NCBI GenBank assembly: GCA_964649515.1
Contig: CAZYPV010000062.1
Span: forward strand, 1 to 19,679
Reading direction: 5' to 3'
Length of the DNA: 19,679 nucleotides
Origin: CALKGK01 sp964649515
GTDB lineage: Bacteria > Bacteroidota > Bacteroidia > Flavobacteriales_D > Sanyastnellaceae
This document shows, piece after piece, positions 7,285-14,789 of this stretch. A program made the translations under genes and the position numbers. Within the stretch, counting starts at the first letter, position 1. The number at the start of each line of letters is the position of its first letter. The notes under the pieces were generated by a model. The model was not told the origin of the DNA and made no database searches. It saw nothing but the letters and a program-made list of their open reading frames with translations.

Positions 7285-8568
7285 CTATTCTATGAGGAGC
7301 TTTTCCTCCAACATTTCTCCTTTTTTGTTCTGAATTTTGACGATGTACATTCCCGAAGGCCATTCGCTCAAGTCCAAATTGACAATGGACGAGATGCGCT
7401 TTTCTTCGCGAAGCAAAACACCGTCTGCTGAATATATCCCCAAGCTCGAAACGCCTTTCAAAGGATGTTCTATGGTGACTTTACTGCTGCTGGGGTTGGG
7501 GAATAGGATGAGTTGATTGTTGGATGCTTGTTCATCTACCCCAATCACGGTGATTTCCAATTCACGGTATTCACAGTCCAAATCCACGGTATTCGGACAA
7601 ACGAGGTGTGCCGCAAAATTACTCATGATGGACCTTGTAGTGTCGTAATAAGCCACGTTACCAACGTGCGGGACATGGCCTTCTTGTTGGTAGATCTCGA
7701 AGCAATTGGTCAAGCCAATTTCGTCGGCCTGTTCATGAATTGCGCTTGAACCGGCAACCACGGTAACATTCACCAAACCGAAGAGTTGAAGCATGGCCTC
7801 ACCAAAAGGAACCACGGTGTCTCCTGTGCCGTGAAAGCTCAAAATGGGTTCGTCTTCTGGGGTCATCCAAGACACATCGAGCAAGGCCCCTGCAATATTT
7901 ACAATCCCCATCACTTCACTTGAATACCCCTCATTTCCTGATGTTCCTTCCAAACCACCTCCGAGTCCGGGCAAGGATTGATCGAGCAAGGGAGGAAGCT
8001 CATCCAATTCGTCCATAAATGCAATGTGGGTAGTAATAAATCCACCGGCAGAAGAGCCTGCAATGATGATTTTATCGGGATCGATGTTCCACTGGTTTCC
8101 ATTTTCGACAACGTCTTTTCTGAAAAACCGAACGGCTGCCTTCATGTCGTGATACCCTCGACAAACCGCTTCAGTGGCAGACGTTTCTACATCAGCCAAT
8201 AAAGGAATCCCCAAACGATAGTTGATGGAAGCCGTCACATATCCCATTCGCGCGAAGTCTTCACAAAGCGGCACCACATCAGCGCCCTCTTTCGAACCGC
8301 CCACAAAACTTCCCCCATGAGCAAAAATGATCAAGGGTCGCTGTTCGGTTGACAAATCCCCGAGCGGTTCATAAACATCCAAAAGCAATGTTACATTGTT
8401 CCCTTCAAAATCAATGTTACTTCCGTAGGTGATGTTTTCAGTTGTGGTGATTTCTGGAAAAACGAGATTGAGGTAGCGACCTTCTTCGCATTGAGCGAAG
8501 GCGCTAGGAATACCCATCAATAAGAGGGCGATACCGAAGAGCGATTTCATCATGAGGTAGATTTTCAT
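7285..8568 (-). CDS. Secreted alpha/beta-hydrolase (carboxylesterase-like) with T9SS sorting domain
   Basis: A 427-residue exported esterase. Residues 1-25 are a Sec signal peptide (cleavage probably after SAFA). The catalytic domain (about 55-325) has the oxyanion motif HGG (84-86), the nucleophile elbow GSSAG with Ser173, a candidate acid Asp250 in HGTGDTVVP, and a candidate base in GHVPH (His298 or His301). The order fits the BD-FAE/dienelactone-hydrolase-like esterases that often act on acylated polysaccharides; the true substrate is unknown. Residues about 354-427 form a type IX secretion C-terminal domain, with FPNPSSSKV, YSADG, WPSGMYIVKI and a terminal KLLIE. The product should cross the outer membrane and be released or surface-anchored after cleavage of this domain. 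A DUF4328 gene follows by four bases. Confidence 0.88.
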   Translation of the reverse strand: MKIYLMMKSLFGIALLLMGIPSAFAQCEEGRYLNLVFPEITTTENITYGSNIDFEGNNVTLLLDVYEPLGDLSTEQRPLIIFAHGGSFVGGSKEGADVVPLCEDFARMGYVTASINYRLGIPLLADVETSATEAVCRGYHDMKAAVRFFRKDVVENGNQWNIDPDKIIIAGSSAGGFITTHIAFMDELDELPPLLDQSLPGLGGGLEGTSGNEGYSSEVMGIVNIAGALLDVSWMTPEDEPILSFHGTGDTVVPFGEAMLQLFGLVNVTVVAGSSAIHEQADEIGLTNCFEIYQQEGHVPHVGNVAYYDTTRSIMSNFAAHLVCPNTVDLDCEYRELEITVIGVDEQASNNQLILFPNPSSSKVTIEHPLKGVSSLGIYSADGVLLREEKRISSIVNLDLSEWPSGMYIVKIQNKKGEMLEEKLLIE

Positions 8569-8620
8569 TTGCGATACAATTTAGACAAATTTCGTAACTG
8601 AAGAATCGTAGCTCAAAGAG

Positions 8621-8643
8621 AACAAGAATGCTACAGGCTTGTT
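8621..8643. repeat. Short inverted repeat in the divergent intergenic region
   Basis: AACAAG (8621-8626) and CTTGTT (8638-8643) form a 6-bp inverted repeat with an 11-base loop, between the esterase gene (minus) and the ferredoxin reductase gene (plus). It could be an operator, but a match this short is also expected by chance. It is not followed by a T-run. Confidence 0.2.
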
Positions 8644-8687
8644 TCACTTCTCTGCGGTGATATGCCCTCCGCTTGCATGAAATTCAA

Positions 8688-8695
8688 TACTTTTG
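8688..8695 (+). promoter_or_regulatory. Ferredoxin reductase gene -7 promoter box
   Basis: TACTTTTG matches TAnnTTTG exactly and lies 17 bases before the ATG of the reductase gene, giving a leader of about 13 bases. No TTG is found at the normal -33 spacing. Confidence 0.45.
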
Positions 8696-8712
8696 TCGAA
8701 ATATTTTTCTGA

Positions 8713-9717
8713 ATGATCGAAACAGATATCCTCATTATTGGAGCCGGTCCTTGCGGTTTGTTCACCGTTTTTGAAGCGGGTTTGTTGAAATTGCGTTGCC
8801 ATTTGATTGATGCCTTGCCACAGGCTGGCGGACAATGTGCAGAGATTTACCCCAAAAAACCCATCTTTGATATTCCGGCATTTCCAGAAGTGCTGGCAGG
8901 GGATTTGGTAGATAACTTGATGGCCCAAGCGGCACCTTTCAAACCAGGATTTACCCTTGGTGAGCGTGCAGAGACCATTGAAAAGACCGATGATGATAAG
9001 TTCATCGTTACCACCAATAGAGGTACAAAACACATTGCTCCCGTAGTAGCCATCGCGGGCGGCTTGGGTTCTTTTGAGCCGAGAAAACCGCCTGTGGAGA
9101 ACTTGAGCGACTATGAAGATCATGGAGTAGAATACATCATTAAAGATCCCAACTTCTATCGCGGAAAGAAGGTCGTGATTTCTGGTGGAGGTGACTCTGC
9201 TTTGGATTGGACCAACTTCCTCGCAGACGGAATTGCGGATGAAGTGAGTTTGGTGCACCGACGCTCATCTTTCCGAGGACACCCTGACAGTGTTCAAAAA
9301 GTGATTGATTTGGCCGAAGCTGGAAAAATTAACTTGATTACCGATGCAGAGGTGATTGGCGTTGAAGGAGATGGAAAAGTGGAGAAAGTGGTGATCAAGA
9401 AAAAAGAAGGCAACGTAGAAGTGGCTTGCGATCACTGGGTGCCGCTGTTCGGATTGAGTCCAAAATTAGGACCCATTGGAGATTGGGGATTGGAGATCGA
9501 AAAGAACGCGATTGTCGTAGATACCTTTGATTATTCAACCAACATTCCCGGCATCTATGCAATTGGCGATGTGAATACCTATCCCGGGAAGCTCAAACTC
9601 ATTCTTTGTGGTTTCCATGAGGCTACATTGATGGTGCAGTCGGCCTTCAAACGCATCTATCCCGATAAAAATTACGTACTGAAATACACCACAGTGAACG
9701 GTGTTAATGGATTCTAG
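8713..9717 (+). CDS. Ferredoxin--NADP(+) reductase, thioredoxin-reductase-like type
   Basis: A 334-residue FAD- and NADPH-binding flavoprotein that moves electrons between NADP(H) and ferredoxin. The FAD motif GAGPCG is at residues 10-15. The NADPH-binding half has GGGDSALDW (158-166) and HRRSSFRG (182-189), whose arginines fit recognition of the NADPH 2'-phosphate. The second FAD motif YAIGDV (282-287) is followed by the FNR-like PGKLKLILCGFHEA. The redox-active CxxC of true thioredoxin reductases is absent, which places it with the bacterial YumC/TrxR-like FNR class. The ferredoxin gene starts two bases after its stop and almost certainly encodes its redox partner. Confidence 0.92.
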   Translation: MIETDILIIGAGPCGLFTVFEAGLLKLRCHLIDALPQAGGQCAEIYPKKPIFDIPAFPEVLAGDLVDNLMAQAAPFKPGFTLGERAETIEKTDDDKFIVTTNRGTKHIAPVVAIAGGLGSFEPRKPPVENLSDYEDHGVEYIIKDPNFYRGKKVVISGGGDSALDWTNFLADGIADEVSLVHRRSSFRGHPDSVQKVIDLAEAGKINLITDAEVIGVEGDGKVEKVVIKKKEGNVEVACDHWVPLFGLSPKLGPIGDWGLEIEKNAIVVDTFDYSTNIPGIYAIGDVNTYPGKLKLILCGFHEATLMVQSAFKRIYPDKNYVLKYTTVNGVNGF

Positions 9718-9719
9718 TT

Positions 9720-10046
9720 TTGGAAAATACGATCAACATAACGGTGATTGACCGCGAAGGCAGTGCTCACGAATTGGAGGCGCCTACAGACATGAACATG
9801 AACATGATGGAGCTCTGTAAAAGTGCAGAACTCCCGGTTGAAGGAACCTGCGGTGGAATGGCCATGTGCGCTTCTTGTCACATGTACATCGAAAGCGACC
9901 ACGAATTGCATGAGGCGTCGGATGATGAGGAAGATATGCTCGATCAGGCCTTCTTTGTTGAAGGAAACAGCCGCTTGGGTTGCCAGATTCACCTTCACCA
10001 AGATTTGGATGGCTTGGTAGTACGATTGGCTCCTGTTGGAGAATAA
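9720..10046 (+). CDS. [2Fe-2S] ferredoxin, adrenodoxin/putidaredoxin type
   Basis: A 108-residue soluble electron carrier. The cluster ligands are Cys44, Cys50 and Cys53 in the C-x5-C-x2-C arrangement (CGGMAMCASC), plus Cys88 in RLGC, the spacing of vertebrate-type ferredoxins. An acidic stretch between the ligands (DDEEDMLD, 68-75) is typical of the partner-docking helix of adrenodoxins. The start must be the TTG at 9720, because the next ATG in frame would remove the first beta strands. It sits two bases after the reductase stop, so the pair forms a self-contained NADPH-to-ferredoxin module. The client of the reduced ferredoxin is not in the window. It ends 20 bases from the convergent phosphatase gene, with no clear terminator between. 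Confidence 0.93.
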   Translation: MENTINITVIDREGSAHELEAPTDMNMNMMELCKSAELPVEGTCGGMAMCASCHMYIESDHELHEASDDEEDMLDQAFFVEGNSRLGCQIHLHQDLDGLVVRLAPVGE

Positions 10047-10066
10047 ATCGGAATTTTATATCTGAC

Positions 10067-10813
10067 TTACAGCTCTTGATTGAGCAACTTTCCCGAGTTG
10101 ATAAGTTCGTGAAGAGAGGCATTGCTTCGGGCTTCAGTGCTGAGTTGGATGTGCCCGTGGTGATGACAATCACTACCGAGGAATGAAACGAGGCCTTCTT
10201 TGATCAGTTGCTCACCGCATTTTTGAACCTGCGGGGAATAGGTTCCCGTTAATGAATTGAGGTTCAATTGAAGGAAAACGTCCCGATCAACCAACTCACG
10301 GTATTTATCAAAGTCTTTGTGCCAATATGGATAGCGCTCCGGATGGGCCAAAATGGGCTTGTATCCCGCCATTTGAAGTTCAAACAATACTTTTTTGAGC
10401 GAGGCCGGTTCAATCATGAACGAGAGTTCAAAGAGGACATAATTATCGCCAAAGGTGAGCACATCTTTTTTCTGAATGAGTCCTTCGAAATATTCGTCGA
10501 GAAAATATTCTGCCGCTGCTTCAATGGGAGCAGAAATGTTCTCCTTGTGCAGTGCTTCCCTCAACTCATCCAATCCGCGTAAGATACCTTCACTCGTGTT
10601 TCGGTAATAGTCGCTCATGATGTGAGGAGTGGTGATGAACTTGCTGTAGCCCAGTTCCATCAGCTTGCGTATGAGGTCGATGCTGATTTCAGTATTTGGG
10701 GCACCATCGTCAATCCCGGGAATGAGGTGCGAGTGCATATCGGTGCCTACCAAAGCGAGGTCAATGGGCTCCAGAACGGTTTTTTTTCGGAAGAGTTTGG
10801 AGAGAAAAGACAT
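10067..10813 (-). CDS. PHP-type protein-tyrosine phosphatase, CpsB/YwqE/Wzb-like
   Basis: A 248-residue polymerase-and-histidinol-phosphatase (PHP) domain protein. Metal-binding motifs are in order: DMHSHLIPGIDDG (25-37), TPH (62-64), HPER (157-160) and SDCHHHG (214-220). In Gram-positive bacteria this family dephosphorylates the tyrosine kinase that controls capsule chain length. In Bacteroidota it is commonly found with exopolysaccharide genes. I start at the ATG at 10813 (MSFLSKLF), one base after the dehydratase stop; an upstream frame to 10930 overlaps that gene and is unsupported. It is the last gene of the nucleotide-sugar operon. No BY-kinase or Wza homologue is in the window. Confidence 0.88.
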   Translation of the reverse strand: MSFLSKLFRKKTVLEPIDLALVGTDMHSHLIPGIDDGAPNTEISIDLIRKLMELGYSKFITTPHIMSDYYRNTSEGILRGLDELREALHKENISAPIEAAAEYFLDEYFEGLIQKKDVLTFGDNYVLFELSFMIEPASLKKVLFELQMAGYKPILAHPERYPYWHKDFDKYRELVDRDVFLQLNLNSLTGTYSPQVQKCGEQLIKEGLVSFLGSDCHHHGHIQLSTEARSNASLHELINSGKLLNQEL

Positions 10814-10814
10814 C

Positions 10815-11867
10815 CTATCTTTTTTGATATTGACGTTCGTAGTAATCGCGGTAAGATCCATCCAAAACACTGTCCATCCACTGGTCGTTTTCCAAATACC
10901 AGAGCGCTGTAGCACGCAAGCCGTTTTCAAAGCTCATTTTCGCTTCCCATTGCAGCTCTTTTTTCATTTTACTGGCATCAATGGCATAGCGAAGATCGTG
11001 GCCGGCGCGGTCTTTCACATGGGTGATGAGGCTGGCCGAGCTTCCGGGTGTTCGTTCAAGGAGTTGATCCATTTGTTTGCACAAGGCGTGCACAAGGTCA
11101 ATGTTTTTCCATTCTTCGTTTCCGCCAATGTTGTAAGATTCTCCTTCCTTGCCATTGTGGAAAACGAGGTCCAATGCTTCGGCATGATCTTCTACCCACA
11201 GCCAATCCCGAACATTTAATCCTTCCCCATAAACAGGCAAAGGGTGATGCTTGATGATGTTGTTGATCATCAAAGGAATGAGTTTTTCTGGAAATTGATT
11301 GGGGCCGTAGTTGTTGGAACAATTGGAGATCACCACGTTCATACCGTAGGTGTGTCCATAAGCCCTCACAAAATGGTCTGAAGACGCTTTCGAGGCGGAA
11401 TAAGGACTCCGCGGATCGTAGTTGGTATGTTCATGAAAAGCCCCTTCTTCTCCCAATGAACCGAAAACTTCGTCGGTGCTCACGTGGTGAAAACGGTGGT
11501 TTTCTTTCTTGTTCCAGTGTTTTTTCGCAGCATTGAGCAGCGTTACGGTACCCAATACGTTGGTTTGCACGAATTCCAATGGAGATTCAATGGACCTATC
11601 CACGTGAGATTCAGCAGCGAGATGAATGACGTCGCTGATGTTTTCTTCCACAAAAAGCTGATCCAATAATGCCGCATCACAAATATCTCCTTTTACAAAG
11701 CGATGGTTTTTGTGTTCGAGCACATCGGAAAGGTTCCCAAGGTGTCCGGCATAGCTAAGCTTGTCAAGCGTAACAATGCGGTGCTGGTGCAATTTGAGAA
11801 AGCGTTTCACAAGATGGGAACCGATAAAACCGGCCCCCCCAGTAATAAGAACGGTGCGTTTCGACAT
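10815..11867 (-). CDS. rfbB: dTDP-glucose 4,6-dehydratase
   Basis: A 350-residue extended short-chain dehydrogenase that converts dTDP-glucose to dTDP-4-keto-6-deoxyglucose, the precursor of dTDP-L-rhamnose and other deoxysugars. The NAD-binding motif GGAGFIGSH is at residues 10-18. The active site has THR-ASP-GLU at 131-133 (STDEVFG context) and the YSASK Tyr-Lys pair (156-160). The NNYGPNQFPEKLIPL segment (185-199) is diagnostic of RmlB. The genes for the other rhamnose steps (rmlA, rmlC, rmlD) are not in this operon. A 47-base gap separates it from the upstream dehydrogenase, the largest in the operon, and contains a possible internal promoter. Confidence 0.94.
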   Translation of the reverse strand: MSKRTVLITGGAGFIGSHLVKRFLKLHQHRIVTLDKLSYAGHLGNLSDVLEHKNHRFVKGDICDAALLDQLFVEENISDVIHLAAESHVDRSIESPLEFVQTNVLGTVTLLNAAKKHWNKKENHRFHHVSTDEVFGSLGEEGAFHEHTNYDPRSPYSASKASSDHFVRAYGHTYGMNVVISNCSNNYGPNQFPEKLIPLMINNIIKHHPLPVYGEGLNVRDWLWVEDHAEALDLVFHNGKEGESYNIGGNEEWKNIDLVHALCKQMDQLLERTPGSSASLITHVKDRAGHDLRYAIDASKMKKELQWEAKMSFENGLRATALWYLENDQWMDSVLDGSYRDYYERQYQKR

Positions 11868-11871
11868 AAAG

Positions 11872-11879
11872 CTAAGGTA
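11872..11879 (-). promoter_or_regulatory. Possible internal promoter before the dTDP-glucose dehydratase gene
   Basis: The minus strand reads TACCTTAG, one mismatch from TAnnTTTG, followed by CTTT and the ATG. The four-base spacing equals that of three other genes in the window. It lies in the only sizeable gap inside the operon. No -33 TTG is seen, so the call is tentative. Confidence 0.33.
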
Positions 11880-11914
11880 CGATTTCCACTTTGGAATGCA
11901 CAGCTAATTACGCC

Positions 11915-13210
11915 TTACAAACTCCAGTAGTGGAGGTCTTGAATTTTTCTGCGGTAAGATCCACGAATATCAACGAGCACTCCTTTGTCGTCTTTCATCA
12001 AAGCTTTAAAGTCGTCTTCACTATAATTTTGATACTCTGCGTGATTCACGGCAATGATGACAGCATCGTAGCCCTTCTCTTGCGCTTTTTCTTTCAATTG
12101 TAGGTCGTACTCTTCCTTCACTTCTTGAGCATCGGCATGTGGATCGATAACGTCCACTTTGACGCTGAACGATTCCAATTCTTGAATTACATCGATCACT
12201 TTGCTGTTCCGGATATCGGAAACATCTTCTTTGAAAGTCATTCCCATCACCAAAACGCGCGCGTCGAGGATGTTTTTGCCTTGATCCAAAATGCGCTTCA
12301 CGGTTTGCTTTCCTACATAAAAGCCCATGGAATCGTTTACATAACGCCCGGAGTTGATGACTTTGGCGTGGTAGCCCAATTTTTTCGCTTTGAAGGTGAG
12401 GTAGTAAGGGTCCACACCAATGCAGTGACCGCCCACCAAACCTGGGGTAAATGGAAGAAAGTTCCACTTGGTTGATGCACTTTCAAGTACGTCGTAGGTA
12501 TTGATTCCAACGCGGTTAAGGATGATGGAAAGTTCATTGATCAAAGCGATGTTCACGTCGCGTTGCGTGTTTTCAATCACTTTTGAAGCTTCTGCCACCT
12601 TAATGCTCGAAGCTCGATGAACTCCAGCATCAACCACAATTTCATAGGTTTTAGCAATGTTTTCTGCACTTTCAGCATCGCATCCACTCGATACTTTGGT
12701 GATGGTGCGAACCGTATGTTGTTTATCTCCTGGATTGATGCGTTCCGGACTGTATCCTACCTTAAAATCTTCGATGTACTTCAGGCCAGAAAGCTGTTCT
12801 AGAATAGGCACACAATCATCTTCCGTACAACCGGGATAAACCGTTGATTCGTAAACCACATAGTCGCCTTCTTTCAAAACATTCCCAACGGTTCGGCTAG
12901 CGGCGAGTACCGGACCGAGATCGGGTTGGTTGCTGGAATTGATGGGAGTAGGCACGGCTACCACAAAGAAACGAGCTTCTTTGAGTACTTCAGGATCAGC
13001 GGTAAAGGTGATGTCTGTTCCCTCAAATGCACTGGCATCCAATTCATTGGAAGGGTCGATGTTGTTGTTCATCATGTCCACACGCTTGGCATTGATGTCA
13101 AACCCAATAACGCTAATGGATTTGGCAAATTCCAAGGCGATGGGAAGACCAACGTATCCCAGTCCTACTACAGCTAATTTTGCTTCTTTGTTGATTAGTT
13201 TTTCGTACAT
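11915..13210 (-). CDS. UDP-N-acetylhexosamine 6-dehydrogenase, TviB/WbpO/WbpA type
   Basis: A 431-residue NAD-dependent enzyme of the UDP-glucose/GDP-mannose dehydrogenase superfamily that oxidises C6 of a UDP-N-acetylhexosamine to the uronic acid. The NAD motif GLGYVG is at residues 16-21, the substrate-domain signature ESTVYPGCTE at 121-130, and the catalytic cysteine Cys263 in the segment GGHCIGVDPYYL. The sequence resembles the TviB/WbpO group more than UDP-glucose dehydrogenase, and differs clearly from the second dehydrogenase in this operon. With WbpD- and WbpE-like neighbours, the likeliest product is UDP-GlcNAcA feeding a 3-amino sugar pathway; UDP-GalNAcA is possible. It starts two bases after the acetyltransferase stop. 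Confidence 0.9.
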   Translation of the reverse strand: MYEKLINKEAKLAVVGLGYVGLPIALEFAKSISVIGFDINAKRVDMMNNNIDPSNELDASAFEGTDITFTADPEVLKEARFFVVAVPTPINSSNQPDLGPVLAASRTVGNVLKEGDYVVYESTVYPGCTEDDCVPILEQLSGLKYIEDFKVGYSPERINPGDKQHTVRTITKVSSGCDAESAENIAKTYEIVVDAGVHRASSIKVAEASKVIENTQRDVNIALINELSIILNRVGINTYDVLESASTKWNFLPFTPGLVGGHCIGVDPYYLTFKAKKLGYHAKVINSGRYVNDSMGFYVGKQTVKRILDQGKNILDARVLVMGMTFKEDVSDIRNSKVIDVIQELESFSVKVDVIDPHADAQEVKEEYDLQLKEKAQEKGYDAVIIAVNHAEYQNYSEDDFKALMKDDKGVLVDIRGSYRRKIQDLHYWSL

Positions 13211-13212
13211 CT

Positions 13213-13803
13213 CTATTCGTTGTTCGTGGTTAATTTTACCACTATTTGATCGTTCAATTGATATTTTTCTCCGCTTTCTTTACAGGTAGCGATTCCGTTT
13301 TGGTCGAATTCAAGGCGCTCACCAAATTCACTCATCCAACCAATTTGTTTGGCAGGATTGCCCACAAGGAGGGCATAATCTGGAACGGTTTTGGTCACAA
13401 CGGCTCCTGCACCAATAAAGGCAAATCGACCAATGTCGTGCCCGCAAACGATGGTGGCGTTCGCACCAATGGATGCTCCAGTTTTAACGGTGGTGCGCAT
13501 GTATTCGTTCTTGCGGTTTACTGCGCTCCGGGGGTTGATGACGTTGGTGAAAACGCATGAAGGACCTAAGAAAACATCGTCTTCGCAGGTTACTCCGGTG
13601 TAAATGGACACGTTGTTCTGCACTTTCACATTTCTGCCCAGCACCACTTCTGGCGAGATCACTACATTCTGACCAATGTTGCAATGCTCTCCCAAAACAC
13701 TTTTCGGCATGATGTGGGAAAAGTGCCAGATTTTCGTTCCTGCACCAATGCTGCATCCTTCGTCAATCACAGCGGTTTCGTGGGCAAAATATTTTTTTTC
13801 CAT
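13213..13803 (-). CDS. wbpD: WbpD/WlbB-like UDP-3-amino-sugar N-acetyltransferase
   Basis: A 196-residue left-handed beta-helix (hexapeptide repeat) acetyltransferase. In characterised homologues it transfers acetyl from acetyl-CoA to the 3-amino group of UDP-GlcNAc3NA, giving UDP-GlcNAc(3NAc)A. Hexapeptide turns run from residue 10 to about 140. Family-specific segments are KIWHFSHI (24-31), QNNVSIYTGV (62-71), VFTNVINPRS (84-93) and GNPAKQIGWMSEFG (148-161), with the C-terminal CKESGEKY motif after the helix. The ATG at 13803-13801 shares one base with the TGA of the upstream decarboxylase; a longer frame to 13923 would lie inside that gene. The assignment is strong because the matching aminotransferase is in the same operon. 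Confidence 0.92.
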   Translation of the reverse strand: MEKKYFAHETAVIDEGCSIGAGTKIWHFSHIMPKSVLGEHCNIGQNVVISPEVVLGRNVKVQNNVSIYTGVTCEDDVFLGPSCVFTNVINPRSAVNRKNEYMRTTVKTGASIGANATIVCGHDIGRFAFIGAGAVVTKTVPDYALLVGNPAKQIGWMSEFGERLEFDQNGIATCKESGEKYQLNDQIVVKLTTNNE

Positions 13804-14786
13804 CACTTGGTATATGCGTCGAAATTCTTGTGGTCTTTTTTGTAAAGTTCCTCTTCTGGAAGTGATTTGAAATATTCGTAAGTGATTTTCAATCCTTCTG
13901 AACGATCTACTTTCGGCTCCCAATTCAAAATGGATTTCGCCTTTGAAATGTCCGGTCTCCGCTGTTTTGGATCGTCGATGGGGAGGTCTTTGTAAATGAC
14001 TTTTTGAGTGGTCCCCGTAAGTTTGATGATTTCTTCTGCGAATTCTCCGATGGTGATTTCACTTGGGTTACCCAAATTCACCGGTTCAGCGTGGTCCGAC
14101 ATCAACAAGCGAAAGATTCCCTCCACGAGGTCGTCCACAAAACAAAATGATCTTGTTTGACTTCCGTCACCAAAAACGGTGAGGTCTTCTCCTCGAAGCG
14201 CCTGGCCAATAAATGCGGGCAAAACACGACCATCATTCAGTCGCATTCTTGGTCCGTAAGTATTAAAAATCCTCGCTATACGGGTCTCCAGACCGTGGTA
14301 GGTGTGATAAGCCATAGTGATGGCCTCTTGAAAGCGCTTAGCTTCGTCGTAAACACCACGCGGACCCACAGGATTCACGTTGCCCCAATAGTCTTCCGTT
14401 TGTGGGTGAACCACAGGGTCTCCATAGATTTCGGAGGTAGAAGCGATCAATAGACGTGCTTTTTTGGCTTTTGCCAATCCCAAGCAGTTGTGAATACCCA
14501 AAGAACCTACCTTTAAAGTTTGGATGGGGATCTTCAGGTAATCGATTGGGCTGGCGGGGGATGCAAAGTGGAGCACGTAATCTACATTTCCCGAAACGTG
14601 AACAAACTTCGACACATCGTGATGATGGAATTCAAAGTGTTCGTTGGGAAACAGGTGCTCAATGTTTTTGAGGTCGCCAGTGATGAGGTTATCCATGGCA
14701 ACAACCGCCATTCCTTCTTTCAGGAACCGATCGCACAAATGTGAACCGAGGAAGCCCGCGGCTCCTGTGATCAATACTCTTTCCAT
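13803..14786 (-). CDS. UDP-glucuronate decarboxylase (UDP-xylose synthase)
   Basis: A 327-residue extended short-chain dehydrogenase that converts UDP-glucuronate to UDP-xylose through a 4-keto intermediate. The NAD motif GAAGFLGSH lies at residues 8-16. The UXS signature HFASPASPIDY (73-83), TSEIYGD (117-123) and the catalytic YDEAK (146-150) are all present, as is the ARIFNTYGPRM segment. Its substrate is made by the UDP-glucose dehydrogenase encoded three bases upstream, so the two genes form a complete UDP-Glc to UDP-Xyl route. The stop overlaps the next start by one base. UDP-xylose implies a xylose-containing surface glycan. Confidence 0.93.
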   Translation of the reverse strand: MERVLITGAAGFLGSHLCDRFLKEGMAVVAMDNLITGDLKNIEHLFPNEHFEFHHHDVSKFVHVSGNVDYVLHFASPASPIDYLKIPIQTLKVGSLGIHNCLGLAKAKKARLLIASTSEIYGDPVVHPQTEDYWGNVNPVGPRGVYDEAKRFQEAITMAYHTYHGLETRIARIFNTYGPRMRLNDGRVLPAFIGQALRGEDLTVFGDGSQTRSFCFVDDLVEGIFRLLMSDHAEPVNLGNPSEITIGEFAEEIIKLTGTTQKVIYKDLPIDDPKQRRPDISKAKSILNWEPKVDRSEGLKITYEYFKSLPEEELYKKDHKNFDAYTK

Positions 14787-14789
14787 GGC

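Noticed and set aside
8644..9258. 204-codon minus-strand frame opposite the ferredoxin reductase gene
   Set aside because: Antisense shadow of a conserved gene with no family match.
10047..10066. Bidirectional terminator between the ferredoxin and phosphatase genes
   Set aside because: The 20-base convergent gap is AT-rich but has no stem-loop I can support.
10814..10930. Longer N-terminus for the PHP phosphatase
   Set aside because: It would overlap the 3' end of the dehydratase gene; the ATG at 10813 gives the usual family length and a one-base gap.
13804..13923. Longer N-terminus for the WbpD-like acetyltransferase
   Set aside because: These codons are an out-of-frame reading of the decarboxylase 3' end; the TGATG overlap marks the true start.
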